Part shown: one piece after another, positions 35,167-47,513 of the stretch
Layout: every line of letters starts with the position of its first letter
Numbering within the stretch: the first letter of the stretch is position 1
From: Paramecium octaurelia
Taxonomy: Eukaryota > Ciliophora > Oligohymenophorea > Peniculida > Parameciidae
Reading direction: 5' to 3'
NCBI GenBank assembly: GCA_905182995.1
Contig: CAJJDP010000122.1
Span: 242,589 to 306,588 of the forward strand
Length of the DNA stretch: 64,000 bases
Made by a program: the position numbers and the translations under genes
The notes under the pieces: generated by a model
Databases searched by the model: none
What the model saw: the letters and a program-made list of their open reading frames with translations, nothing else
Told to the model about the DNA's origin: nothing

Positions 35167-36480
35167 TATCTTCCAATTAAAATGTTATTATTACTAATAA
35201 TGTTGATTTTTTCAAATGTAAAAATGGAAATATAAGCAGATGGACAAATAAGTATATTTAATCAATATAACAATACAATAAATTTGTTTTGTAATTACCA
35301 ATATTGTAATATTATAAACATTTGATAATAACACTCAGATAATGGATCAAGGATGGGAAGTAAGTGAAGAACACTACTTGGAACATTTGATATAAAATCC
35401 TCCTCTGAATTTGAAACGGCAAGGATCTTAATAATTAGAGAAGCCTGCTGTTGTTGTGGCTCAAGAATCGCCAAAAACAAGAATGAGATTCAGAACCAGC
35501 TCAATGCCAAAATTGGATGAGAGTAACAAACCTAATTCTCCAACAAAAAAAAGTGTTGTAGAAGTCTAACACAAAGTTGAATAATAAGTTAAATAGCAAG
35601 CATCTCCAATCATTATAAAAACTCCTATTAGATAATAGAAATTTTAATTATATCCCTAGCGAATATCTCTTAGATCAACTCTCTATCAAACTCCAGGGGA
35701 GGAAGGCAGTCCAATAAAATTGGGGAGAACTCTTTAACCAAAGCAATTTAATCCAATTTTGTCGAATGTCAATGATACACACTACAATGTCATGAAGGGA
35801 TAGACTAGGTCAGTGAAGAGTGCATCTATGAGCAATCTATTGAATAATGAGGATCGTTTGTTATACAAAAAGAAAATCGAAGATCTTGTCTTCAAAATGA
35901 GACCACAAAGGAATGCAAGTAATATATATGTCAAATCATCAAGTTCCGTATAAACTACTGCAGATGCTACTCTACTAAGAAAAATCTAAAAATGAATGAA
36001 TTTAATTTATATTAGATAACTTTTTTTATTTATTAAGTGCCAGATCTTTTGATGCAAAATGAAATGAATCATGGGATTATTGAATTTATTAAAGCATGGT
36101 AACCAGATGGGAGGGAAATCGATATGAAGGGGATTGGAATGGAGAGAGATCGAAAATAGAACAATTTAAAAGTTAGGAATATTAAAACCAAATAGAAAAC
36201 AAGTAAATTGATTTATTAATTATATACTTATGAATCAAATCGTTTCTGGGATTCAATTTAATGTAGGGCCTAGATATGATGTTAAAAAATTACTAGGGGC
36301 TGGTGCATATGGACATGTTGCATTGGCTATTGATAAGAAATAGACAGACCCTGATTACTAGAAAGTGGCTATTAAGAAGCTCCACCTGGTGAGAGATGAA
36401 ATAGATGCTAAAAGAGTCTTGAGAGAAATTAGAATATTGCGAACAATGAAGCACGAGAACATTCTTCGCTTGGAACATCT
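35167..36480 (+). repeat. 1314-bp direct repeat, copy 2
   Basis: Repeats 33853-35166 with a constant offset of 1314. Unlike copy 1, it continues without break into the rest of the MAP kinase gene, so this copy represents the true junction on its right side, while copy 1 represents the true junction on its left. Confidence 0.9.
35342..35995 (+). CDS. Hypothetical protein, copy 2 in duplicated segment
   Basis: Same sequence as 34028-34681; see that entry. In this copy the gene is followed 234 bp later by the intact MAP kinase start on the same strand. Confidence 0.6.
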
Positions 36481-37504
36481 CATTTATGATGACTCAAATA
36501 AAGAATTGGATTTTGGGGAAATATATTTGGTTACCAATTACATGGAAGTGGATTTATATAAAATAATAAAGAGCGGCTAGAATCTGACTGATCAGCACTT
36601 CCAATACATCATGTAATTTCCTATTGATAACATAGGTATCAATTAATAAAAGCATTAAAATATTTGCATTCAGCCAACATTGTTCATCGAGACATCAAGC
36701 CAAGTAATATATTGGCAACTGAGAATTGCGAAATCTGTTTTTGTGACTTTGGATTGGCCAGACAAATCGAGGAATTGGAAGCCGAAGACAATCGCTGTCA
36801 GAATATGCTTACAGAATACGTTGTTACAAGTATCGATATTTCAAATATTAATCTAGGATACTACAGAGCTCCTGAAGTTATGTTGTCATCACATGAATAT
36901 TCAACTGCAATTGATATGTGGTCGTTGGGTTGTACCTTTGCTGAATTAATCACCAGATAAATTTTATTTAAGGGAACAAATTATATTCAAATGATTAAAT
37001 TGATCTTTGATACTTTGGGAAAACCAGGTGAGGAAGATTTGGGCTTCATTACTAATGCAAATGCCAAAAAGTATGTTAGTAGCCTATAAACCAAACAAAA
37101 AGCATCTATTGGCTCTGTTATCAAATATTCTAATCCTTAAGCCATCGATTTATTAGACAAATTGCTTGAAATTAATCCTAAAAAGAGAATTACAAGTGCT
37201 GAAGTACATCATTATTACAAATAACTCCTAGGCTCTTAATCATCCTTACTTAGAACCAATTAGAGACCCTGATGATGAACCATCATTTGAAGGCAATTTA
37301 GATTGCTAATTTGAAAATGATAGCACTATCTAATTAAAAGATTTGAAGGCCCTGATTTTGAATGAGGTGAATATCATGAGACAAAAAAACTCAGAACCAA
37401 TAATCAATGTTCAGTTGGAGATTGAAAAAAGAGAACAAATAACTAAAATAAATTAATAAAAAAAATAGCAATTGAAACAATAATAAAAACAATAGCAATA
37501 ATGA
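36230..37504 (+). CDS. MAP kinase with TEY activation loop
   Basis: Complete ERK-type mitogen-activated protein kinase. Visible in order: Gly-rich loop LGAGAYGHVALA, VAIKKLHL with the catalytic Lys, the C-helix region LREIRILRTMKHENIL, HRDIKPSNIL (catalytic Asp), DFGLARQ, the dual phosphorylation site TEY (MLTEYVVTRYYRAPEV), and DMWSLGCTFAELI. Introns: 23 nt at about 36612-36634, 27 nt at about 36830-36856 inside VVT/RYYR, and 28 nt at about 37205-37232 before LNHPYLEP. The Gln-rich tail ends at TGA 37502. About 390 residues. It is convergent with the next gene, 25 bp between stops. The gene is real; only its 5' part is duplicated above. Confidence 0.94.
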
Positions 37505-37529
37505 ATAATAAATTTTATTATGTAATATT

Positions 37530-40500
37530 TCATAATGATCTTATTTTTTGTCTAGCATCCAAGAAATCTTATTCTTGTAATTGCTATCTCATGTGTTCAG
37601 TCTCCTACAGACATTGTTAAATAGAACCATCTTGTTATGTCAATTTAGATTGCAATTCAGCCAACTCCAATATTTTATGTTTCCAATTAAATGCTTCCTA
37701 AAAATGTTAAAATCAATCTCTTTACATTCGATGAAATCTCATTCTACATACTAACTTTTGTTAACTCATCAAAAAGCAACTTCATTCTCTTATTCCATTT
37801 GGACTTATCATCCAATAATACCTTATATTTGTAATTCAATCTCTCAACTTCACTTGATAACATAGCAATTTTATTCTCCATTTGATACTAATAAATTAGA
37901 CCTATAAAATTACCTTCATCTCTTCAAATTTCTCCATTGCCTTTTATTATTCATCTACCTTATTCTTCCATGATTGAGTTTCATGTTCCTTTTGTTAAAT
38001 AATTCCTGATAGTTTTACTTTTTCATTTTCAAGGGTCTAGATGACTATTTATAATTCATTAATATTAATCAATTAAGATTACAACTCTGCTAATTCACCC
38101 AATTTCACCTTATATTGATTGGTTTATCTTTCAATCTCTTGACTTAAAAATGCTAATTTAGTCTCATATTCAAACATCTTTTACTCTTAATTCTTAAGCT
38201 ATGAAATATTTTGTTCCTTCTCTTGAATCACATTCTCTAATTGTTTTATCTATTTATTTTTGATTTCTTAATTTTGCTAAGAGGTTTGCAACTCTGATTA
38301 CAATAATTGCAATTCTTACTCTAATTGACTTTTAATTTATTGTAATTCGTTTCTCTCATTTTTGGTTTGCTGTAACACTTCAACTTAATCATTATATTTT
38401 TGATCTAATTTTTCACATTCTTAATTTAATTTGATATTATCATTCTCCACTTAACTTAGATGACTGATTTATTATTGTAGATCTAGGATTTACTTCTTTA
38501 ATTCATCAGTCTCATTCTATTTGCTATTTAACTTGTATTTATATCTTTCAATTTCAGTAGACAACATAGCAATCTTATTTTCCAATTGATCTCTCATTTA
38601 TTAAGCCTCATTCAATTCTTTTGTTTGTAATTTAAACTTATCCAATTATTATTCCAATTGCTAAGTCACTTCCTCCAATGATTATGATGTATTCTACAAA
38701 TCTCCACTCTACTACTAGAAGTCATTCTTCAAACTATCAAAATCCTTTGTTTATGCTTGCAATTTCTTTAATTCCTCATCCTTTTAATTGGTTCTGTATT
38801 TCAATCTTTCTACTTCACTTGAGAGCATGGCCACCTTATTTTCTAAATCATAAACCTTTGATTCTAATTTGATAGCCTCCTCTAATTCTGCTTGACACTT
38901 AATATACAACTATCTCAATTATTCCAACTAATCAATTAAATCTTAATTCTATGTTTCCAAAGATTGGTATCTTCCCTGTAACTCTCTTAACTCATTTAAA
39001 ATGTCATCCCTATCGCTTTTCTTTATGGTTTCCTAACTTTGAATCAATTGCTCTCTTATTGTAGTAAACTACTCTGTTTGTAATTGATATTTAGATTCCC
39101 AAGCCTTAATCTGTTCTTGGAGGGAACTGAGCTTGTTAAGATCTTATTCCATTAAATGAATGGTTGATTCGGCTTCATTCAATTGATTTGATCTCTATTC
39201 TAAATCTTTTTTGAGTTGATCTAATTCTTACAACAAGGCTTGCAATTAATTCTTCAATTGGTAGTTTTCTTATTCTATGATTGTGTATTTGTTTTGAATT
39301 TACTCTAAATTTTAATATTTCTCTTGCCATAACTTAATCAAATTCTCAGCCTCCGCCAAAGGTATAGAGAGATCAGGTCTTTCCTTCAATTCATCAATGA
39401 ATTATTATTGCTCATTGATTTGTTTATTTAATTCATTAATTTTAGCATCTCTCTATTCAATCTAAAACTTCTTCCTCTCAATTTCTGTTGCCAACATAGC
39501 ACATTTATTTTCAAGCACTTACTTCTCTGCTTCAATAGTCTTATAGTCATCTATTGCTTTATTTAACTGATCAATTTATTGTTTCAATCTATCTATTTAT
39601 TCATTCTTTGAAGCAATCATCTATTTCAATCTTTCAATTTCAGAAGATAACATAGCCACCTTATTTTCCAATTCCATTAACTTACCAAGATCATGTTCCA
39701 ATTATTAAATGACCAATTTGTATTAATTGGCCTCATTACGCAATGTGTCTATCTCGTTAACTAGATTCTGATTTTTAGTTTCCAAATCTTGAATAATTTG
39801 ATCCAATCTTCTGATTTCCAACAAATCATCTTCTAATTATTTGATTTTGGCTTCAGCATCATTCAATTTGAAATCTCTCTCCTTAACCAATCCAATCTCG
39901 ATATCTAATTGTTCATTTTGTTCCACAATACGAGCATTTAATAAATCCACCTCAGATTTTAACTTGTTGTTTTCAGATTACTCCAATTACAAGAGATTTT
40001 AGAATTCTTTGGCCTCTGTCTTAAGTTGTTCGATTTGAGCTTAAAGTAATTTAACTTTGTTCAAGAGATCATTATTCCCTTTCTGAATTTCAGCTTCTAA
40101 GAATTCTTTGTTTTTCTAATTAATATCTTCACTTTCGTATTTTAATTATTTAATATAATTATCTTTGTCCTATTGGATAGCCGAGTACTTCTATTTCCAT
40201 TAATCAATCTCTTAAACTAGTTATTCGTTTTTGCGATGTTCGTTTCTCAACAAATCTTCCAATTTAGGGATTTGTAATAATCTCGCATTGGCATCTTAGA
40301 GTTGTTTTTGCAAGTCAGCTATGATATTCTATTTACTCTGTATAGCCTCCTCGAACTTTTTGGTTTCAATGTGGGTTAATGAATAAGAGATAAGGGCTGA
40401 ATCAAGTTTACTATACTCAATCCTCAATTTCTCGAATTCATTACACTTTTCTCGATATTTGATTTCCACACTCTTATATTCCTATTACAAAGCAGCCAAT

Positions 40501-40821
40501 CTAGCCTCAAGACTAGCCATCTATTAAATTGGTTAATGGTATAAATTACTTCTTATAATTGAGTTGTAAATTTATTAAGTTACTACTCACTTAAAAAGCA
40601 TTGTCTTTTCCACTACTCGACCTCTTGAGTGAGTTTTTCAATTCTCAATTCGTATTATTCAGTCTATTCATCTTTGCGTGTTTCCAAGATTACTTGTTTT
40701 ACTACTTGTCCCTGGAGGACTGGATTACTGGCTTGCTGATTAGTTGTAACATTCTAATTCAATAGAAATAAGACATTACCTGTATTGCTCTGTACTAAGA
40801 ACTTCTGATAATATCACTCAT
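37530..40821 (-). CDS. Large coiled-coil protein with repeated NKVAMLSSEIER motif
   Basis: About 1070 residues starting MSDIIRSSQYRAIQ at 40821. Two introns near the 5' end (26 nt at about 40753-40778, 29 nt at about 40524-40552) lead into one long open frame. Almost all of it is heptad-type coiled coil rich in Glu, Gln, Leu, Lys and Asn. A short motif recurs: ENKVAMLSSEIERLK (about 39640-39670), ENKCAMLATEIERKK (about 39480-39520), ENKVAMLSSEVERLK (about 38810-38850), ENKIAMLSTEIERYK (about 38550-38590), and weaker versions such as ETKLAFLSQEIER and near 37860. Likely a cytoskeletal filament or scaffold protein; no specific name can be given. Confidence 0.85.
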
Positions 40822-40887
40822 TGTTTTGGATATTGATTAAATAATAATAAATGGATATTTTGAGAAATTAAATTATATATATTTATA

Positions 40888-41766
40888 TCACAATTAGAAT
40901 CCTCTGATTGCAATCGATTGCATCTTTCCACTTACAGGTCTATAGCGTTAACTCACACCCACTTATTTGCTGACTGCACTCTGAGGTCTCAATCCTTTAG
41001 GTTTCGTCTTAACGACCACAGGACTTTTGGAGTAGGTTTGCCCATTTATCAATCTCATTATGTCAACAAGATTATCGCATATTTGCAAATTGGAATGCTT
41101 GAATGTCTTCTAAGGTTGAGTCCCTTTAATTAACGCTACATGCTGATAAAACCCCTCCGTTAAATATTAAATGTCTCTATCGTTTATTTAATGTTTTTCA
41201 TAACTCTACATCGGAGAGAATAGTCTATTCTTAATGATCTGCTTCTCGATCATATTTTGATTTCTTGTTTCCTCCTCCTCAATATTGTAAAATTCACTCT
41301 CACATCCCAAAGAAACCTTCTTTAAAGCTGAATGGTTACGAATCACATTTTAGTTTGCTAATTAATAACATATAAAAAATAAGTTACTTTTATCAAATTT
41401 CTTTGTATTCCTCCAATACTTTGTTTCTGAATGATATGGTGCTGATACCATCTCTTCATTCTCATTAATCTTCATCATATGTTTTACTTGCAAATTCAAT
41501 CCGGGTGCTGTTATTGGCCTCTGTCGTGATGAAAATCCCTGACTCAGCGATGTATACGCACTTAGAGGTCTCATTTACTTTTTAGGCGTTATCTCTATGT
41601 TTTCTTACTCTTGTTCCCTGAATGACTACTTCTGGAGTCCTTCTTTACTTTTCAAAATACCTTAATTATCTATGTTCTCTTAGAGACTGTATCTCAAGTA
41701 TTCTTACTACTTTTTATAATGGATGGCAATATCAAAATGCTCCTCTGTTTTTTTCCCTTTCCTCAT
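40888..41766 (-). CDS. Basic hypothetical protein with RPLSA/RPQSA-type motifs
   Basis: About 280 residues from MRKGKKTEEHFDIAI at 41766. It repeats Arg-Pro-x-Ser-Ala-like tripeptides: RPLSAYTSLSQ, RPITAPGLN, LRPQSAVSKQ and RPVSGKMQ. Small introns fit near 41365-41345 and about 41200. No globular domain is seen. Such R-P-x-S/T-A motifs occur in many ciliary and microtubule-associated proteins, which is only a hint. The C-terminus ends QSIAIRGFQL at TGA 40888. It is upstream of the long coiled-coil gene on the same strand. Confidence 0.65.
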
Positions 41767-42916
41767 CTACTCTTAATATCGTATTAGTTATATAATAATT
41801 AATCATTAATAAATGTTAAAGTAACTAAAATTGTGAAAATACAATATATTAATAATCTTTCTTAGTGAATAAGATTACTAATAATAAACTGATTGTCAGT
41901 ATTAACTTTGATAATAATCATCTTAGAATAGACAAAATATTTGCAATTTATGTTGATGTGAATTTAGGCCAAGATTATATGATATTTGTTATAAAATAAT
42001 TAATGTCGATAAATTGAAAGCCAATTGAAATTTAGATTAATTTTATCTCAATAGCAATTATTATTTAATTTTATTAACTTAAGATAGTTATTAATAAGAC
42101 CATACTCATTTCATTTAGAATTCATTCAATGTTTTAGAGATTTAACTTATTAAGCATAATGTTTAGCACTCTTAGAATTTAAATTTAAATTTACAGAATT
42201 TTTGATTAATTCAAAAATATATACATGAAACTCTTAATTTTATCTAGACTATGATATATTTAGATTATCTGGTTAAGTTTCTCAATATTGTGATTTGATA
42301 TTCACACTTTAGTCCATATTTGTTATACAATTATCTCATGAATTATGAAAGGTAAACCAAATACATTCCTATTATAATTGGAATAATAAGTAAAATGCAA
42401 CACAAGTATCTAAAATTTGCTTATATAATCAAATTTCAGGATTTAATACTAAGGATGCATTAATGTTTGATAAAAATGTTTAAGGAATTCTACTAAGAAA
42501 TGTAAATAAATGCAGTAAACTCATTTATTATAAGTTGTTCATTCATTGTAATCCCTTATAATGAAATTTAAGGGTATAATGTCATAATATAAAATGAATA
42601 ACTTATGATTTCTCATATATTATACATCTTCTCATAAACTAACCAAAAGATACATAGAATATATATCTTTTTCCGAATAAGAAATTTAAGTAAAATCTTT
42701 CATGTTATTTAAAATATCATTGAAATTTTTGAAAAAGTTGGTGAGATTATTGTAAACAATTCATTCCTATTTCAAATATTGCATCTTTCTGATCTAGATC
42801 TAATGAATAGATATTCAAAATATTAGATATCCAGGAATTACTCCAAATACCAAAATACATATGAAAAATTGAGTATTAAATATACAGATTGATTTTATAA
42901 TATATAGACATATATA
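41767..42916. other. AT-rich intergenic region of about 1.15 kb
   Basis: One of the longest non-coding gaps. Frames are short on both strands, and base composition is strongly A/T. Poly-purine and TATA-like runs are scattered. No RNA gene, repeat or mobile element is recognised. Confidence 0.5.
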
Positions 42917-44665
42917 GTCAAACTTTAAAATTCTTATTTGTTATCCATTTATCTTTTTAAATTACTCTAAAGTGAGGCTATGAAGTTGTTCTAGGCAACC
43001 TAGGAGTAGTAATCTGCTTTTGTTCTGTCAAAAAAGGAGTTGATTAACCCTCTTCACTTATGGTATTCTACTTTTATTTCAATTAGCTCTTTTATAATCG
43101 ACTTTGAGACAAATAGCCAGGAACCCAAAGAGGTTTTGATTCATGAAACAGAGATTTATCAATAGATGGATGTAGAAATTAAATAATTTCTGCCCCTGTC
43201 TTATTGAATACCTGAGGTTAATCCTCAACATTATGTTATGGTTATGAACTATAGATACTTGGTTAGCGGTCTTAATCATTTTAAAAAGGTTGATTTGGAA
43301 GGGAAGAATTCTAAAACAAAATAATTTGGATTTATACTTAATCGAGCAATCTATCCAAGTCTTTAGCATTTAACTTTTGAATTGTCTATTTAAATTTTCT
43401 TTTTCCAATGGCATTATTTACAACAACATCTAATTGATTAGATTTCTTAGCTGCAAATCCTGCATGATGAAACTCTGTAATAACATTAAATTTAATTGTT
43501 TTTTAGTTATGATATTTGCTACGACCTAAATGCTCCAAATAAATATCCATTGCGTTGTCGTTCTACTTAATTGAAGCAATTTCAATGGGGATTGTTTATG
43601 CTCTACCAGAACATAGTTTTGCTAAATAAACTATTAGAATACTTAATTAATATCCCATAAAATTACGCATAATTTGAACTGTTTCCTTATATTTAGAACG
43701 AATAGAGAATTGAGTGGCTACAATATTATCTGTAACTTAAACTACAAGGGGTCCTAGTAATAAAAATGATAAAGAACCTTTTTCACAATCAGCCATTGTT
43801 TGAAATGTCTTCTTTGGATTGACAAAATTAAATGGATGAACGTCCCACGAATTCTTAAATGGAACCACAAATTCAAAAGGCAAGCCATTGAATAGATAAT
43901 TATGCATGGAATTCTTTCTTAATGAACAAACGATCTCATTTTCTTTGGAAATGTAAGGTTAATCGATTTCTTTCATCCTTGATACCTTGTATTGTGGTGC
44001 CTTAACAATATACTTGCCAATAGTTTTAAATTCTTCAGCAGCTCTTCTACTATGCAACCCAGCATTTCCCTTACTGACCCATTCTCCTGTATCATAATTA
44101 AAACTGTATAAATCACCAGTTACATTATCAAGAAAGAAATCATTCATTCTGATTTCAGTAAGAGATTTCTTGATTTTAGAGAGATCTCCCAATTATCCAC
44201 CATTGAGTCCATTGATGACTGAGAATTACTAAAGTAGGGTAAGTTTGTACACATTCGACATTGGATGCAATCAAAAACACTAAGCCTTGCATGGCAAATG
44301 AAGATGCAAATAGAATCTTATTACTTCTCATGCACATCCTTAATAAAATCAAGTACTTATAAGCATTAGGTGACCATGGTCTAAGATTTGCATCTCCTTC
44401 AAAGAAGATTAAGTCAATCGAATCAAACATTTTACCACATTCAACTCTCACAAAAGAACTGTCAATTTCATAAAGAAAGTCATCAATTGAATCACGATCA
44501 GCAAAGAAGAATTCTAATTCTGTGTCGATCATTTCTTTTTTGCCTGTCAATACCTAAAGTTTAATTAGTTGATTGCTATACTTCTTTTATTATTTGCTTA
44601 TAATGTTCTGAGCTCCTGAACCCCTTAATACATTTTCCATACCCATTAACTATTAAAATTTTCAT
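42917..44665 (-). CDS. Conserved-looking hypothetical protein
   Basis: About 560 residues after removal of a 28-nt intron (about 44554-44581) and a 22-nt intron (about 44233-44254). The N-terminus MKILIVNGYGKCIKGFRSSE, then FDSIDLIFFEGDANLRPWSP and ILFASSFAMQGLVFLIASN have the look of an alpha/beta domain like class I amidotransferases, but the nucleophile Cys is replaced by Ser in ASSFAMQ. The middle has NDFFLDNVTGDLYSFN and TGEWVSKGNAGLHSRRAAEE. The C-terminal 120 residues are Gln/Ser/Pro-rich (STPFLTEQKQITTPRLPRTT). Not a family I can name. It continues through 43370-42917, where an opposite-strand open stretch was rejected. Confidence 0.72.
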
Positions 44666-44705
44666 TAATAATATAAGTTATTTTATAATGCATTCTAAGC
44701 AAATT

Positions 44706-45917
44706 TCATTTTAATAACATTTAAATTATATGATATAAATTCTCCTCATATTTCCCCTTATTCAATTTGTTTATCTTTTCAATACTTAGATCCATCAGAA
44801 TACCATCAGGTTCCTTAGTCTTAGTTTAATCCTACGACATGTAATAACTTTTGCTATTATACAATTTTTAATATAGATTGTTTATTTTGTATGGTATATT
44901 ACTTTTTCATATTTTTCAACCATTAGCCTACATACTTCTGATTGTTTACAACCTATTTATAAATTTCTTATCATTTTGTTATTGTAGCTTACTCTCCTTT
45001 ATATTTGTTATCAATTTTTAATTCCTCCTCATACTTGCCCTAATTAACATAGCTCTTAATTTTAATATCCTACTTCTATTATAGTGGTTCTTCAGATTCC
45101 TAAATTTTATTATTTAAGATCTTCCTTTTCTCCTTAATCAATATGAAATTTAGGCTTGAATTTTGAATATTTTATCTTCCACATCAAAAATTATAATAAT
45201 TAATTATATACTAATCATTTCTTCAGTTAACTTGATTTCATTAACAAAAACATTAATTCCTCTTCAGTATAAACACATTCCTATTAACAATACCATTCTC
45301 CATATGAATTAATTGCATCATATTTGGTTTTCACTTTTCCACATCTCTTACAATTTATCTTAAGTTAGTTAAGACTTGTTTACTTAAATCTCTTTCAAAT
45401 ACACTTGTTTGCATTTATCAGAACACATTTTCTTTCCATAGCAATCTAAGCTTTCAAATATCAATTAAAAGCAAATCCAACAACATTCCTTTTGATCATT
45501 TTGCAATTTCTATTCTATTTTGGGTATTTTATTTCCTGTTTCTTTAGACATCTTCTCAATCGCTTTCTCAATTTTAATCAAGTCTTTATACCTATAATTT
45601 AATCTGATATCCAAATGGTAAATCCTTTATATCTTTCGTTGATCTGATTATTATAACCATTAACATACTTCATATCAATCAGTTACTCTAAACTCCCGTC
45701 ACAGTGCTATGCAATTTTTGCGTAATATTGCTGCAAATTGATTTAGGATAAAAAATCGAAAAGTTCTTTATTCATTTTTTGTTCCGACCATCTGTGTTAT
45801 TTCTATTACTATAGTTGAGTCTTCAAATTGTTTATTGATTAGGTCTAACATTTTATAACTTTTTACAATATTCTATTACATTTTCTGTTAACTACTTGGT
45901 CTTCTTTACTGAGACAT
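44706..45917 (-). CDS. SAM-domain protein with Cys-rich zinc-binding clusters
   Basis: Starts MSQQRRPSSQQKMQQNI at 45917. After a 22-nt intron (about 45846-45867), a SAM domain follows: RWSEQKMNKELFDFLSQINL, QYYAKIAQHCDGSLEQLIDM and DLPFGYQIKLRYKDLIKIEK. SAM domains mediate protein-protein or RNA contacts. Downstream are two Cys clusters: CCWICFQLIF..CYGKKMCSDKC (about 45405-45490) and CKRCGKVKT..YCQQEC (about 45265-45345), probably zinc-binding. The acidic/basic tail is spread over several small exons, so the 3' third (44706-45200) is a provisional model. About 370 residues. Confidence 0.62.
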
Positions 45918-46157
45918 CTTCTCAAATTTGATTTAATATATATAATATTGAATTCAAATAATTCTAATTTATAATAACATTCTTCGAATAAATACTACAG
46001 CAATAAGAAACACACAATTCAATTCTTTTAGAAAACAGATTATATGATTAATTTGATCTAAATTTGTTAGTTTGAAATTTGATTAAAAAGTAGGGATTCT
46101 AACAAATGAACAGAATAAAAATATCCATAAGCTTGAAAAAAATGAAATACTTAAAAG

Positions 46158-46462
46158 TCATATTATTTGACAGACACAAGGAGATTCATGATTGGTCATG
46201 TCCGTATTGTATTATTTCCAATTTTCAACTAATCTATAACTTAATTTTAAATACCTAAATATATTTCATTTTATTCCCTAAACTATATTTTATGCTACTT
46301 ATTTCCACGCATAATTACATTCCCATAACTATCTTTACGAACCATAGTATCATCTGAAGCAGAACGAGAGATTTTTAATATTGGTGTAAGCTATTTTATT
46401 GGCTCACTGTTGAAAATAGACTAGTTAATTCCAAATTTCTAATAGTACTCAGAATCTGACAT
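46158..46462 (-). CDS. Tiny NWK-x-YN family protein, second member
   Basis: MSDSEYYQKFGINQSIFN start at 46462. The core is KDSYGNVIMRGNKQHKIQFR, then after a 26-nt intron (GTATTT...GATTAG, about 46229-46254) VENWKQYNTDMTNHESPCVC and a short end. Spliced length about 92 residues. It aligns with 25842-26087 and 47514-47855 over GN-x-I, Q/K-x-x-F-R-D/E and V-E/D-N-W-K-x-Y-N, and ends with a C-x-C pair. Function unknown; the conserved tail suggests lipid attachment or a metal site. Confidence 0.62.
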
Positions 46463-47513
46463 TTATTTATTATAATTATATGATTTATAATAAATTAATA
46501 TATCTAATTACTTTGTCAATATCAGGCTCCATAATTCTAATATAAATTTAAATATTAATGAATGGGTTTTATAAACTTTATTTATAATACAGATTTTTTA
46601 AAACTTCAAAGAATTTCAATATCTTTAATAATCTCCTCACTTTTGTAGCTAATTAACTTATATCTACTAGTTTATCCAGCTTACAATCTTTTAATCATAA
46701 TTTAAAATCTGATAATTATCAAATTTTTGGGAAAGATAATATTTTTCAAAGCAAAAAGAATGATGTAATAATAAAGACCTATGAATATTCAAATTGAATT
46801 ACATTATCAATAAAAATAATTAATAAAGCAAATTGCAACTGCTAAATTTCTTAAATTCAGTAAAATAATTTTGAACAATTAGGTTACCATTATTAATAAT
46901 AGAGCAGTATAATTCCTTTTTTTTAGCTTAATATTAGCATAATAATATACAAATATTAATGATAACAAATTTTATGAGCATCCATAAATTTATGGAATTT
47001 ATCTTGCATATTAAAAATAATTCCTTCGTTTGAGACCAGTTTCACCTTAACTATTAAAACCATAGGATCATAGTACTTCTATTGATTGTGATTATTATAT
47101 ATAAACGAATAATTTAGTAAATTTACCTATTCTAATTGATCTCTTGACTGTTCACTATTCAATCCCCTTCTGATAAATATAATAAGATACGTGATTAATT
47201 CATCGTTAGTAAATTAAAATTTTCCTGAAATTTTGGAAGGTCTAAAGTGTATCAAAAAATTTTAAAAACAACGAGACTTTATTTGAGGTAGTTGACATAA
47301 TAGAGATGACAAGAATTCAATAATTTTAAAAATAGAAGAATTCTAGGTATTTTAAACTATTCCTTATTTTTGATTTGGTGAAGGGACTTTATCATAAAGG
47401 AGAGTAGAGATTGTCCATCTATACTGAACATCAAAAGTGTTGAATAGGAAGGTAGAAAGCAAAGAGTAAAATGAATTATTTATTATTTATAGAGATTGTA
47501 ATATAGAGTGATA
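46463..47513. other. AT-rich region of about 1 kb, no supported gene
   Basis: A minus-strand frame at about 46900-47090 (KYYDPMVLIVKVKLVSNEG) has some coding character, but I find no start, no intron set and no neighbour exon that would make it a gene. The rest is A/T-rich. Confidence 0.4.

Noticed and set aside
34979-35176. Minus-strand frame over the MAP kinase start
   Set aside because: Antisense of the kinase N-lobe; no independent coding signal.
33853-36480. Genuine tandem gene duplication
   Set aside because: The copies appear identical and the joint is a single N exactly where one gene is cut; a contig-overlap artefact is far more likely.
42980-43370. Plus-strand open stretch with an in-frame TGA that could suggest selenocysteine or a pseudogene
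   Set aside because: The minus strand is continuously open over the same bases as the C-terminal part of the 42917-44665 gene, with Gln/Ser/Pro-rich coding composition; the plus frame is its shadow.
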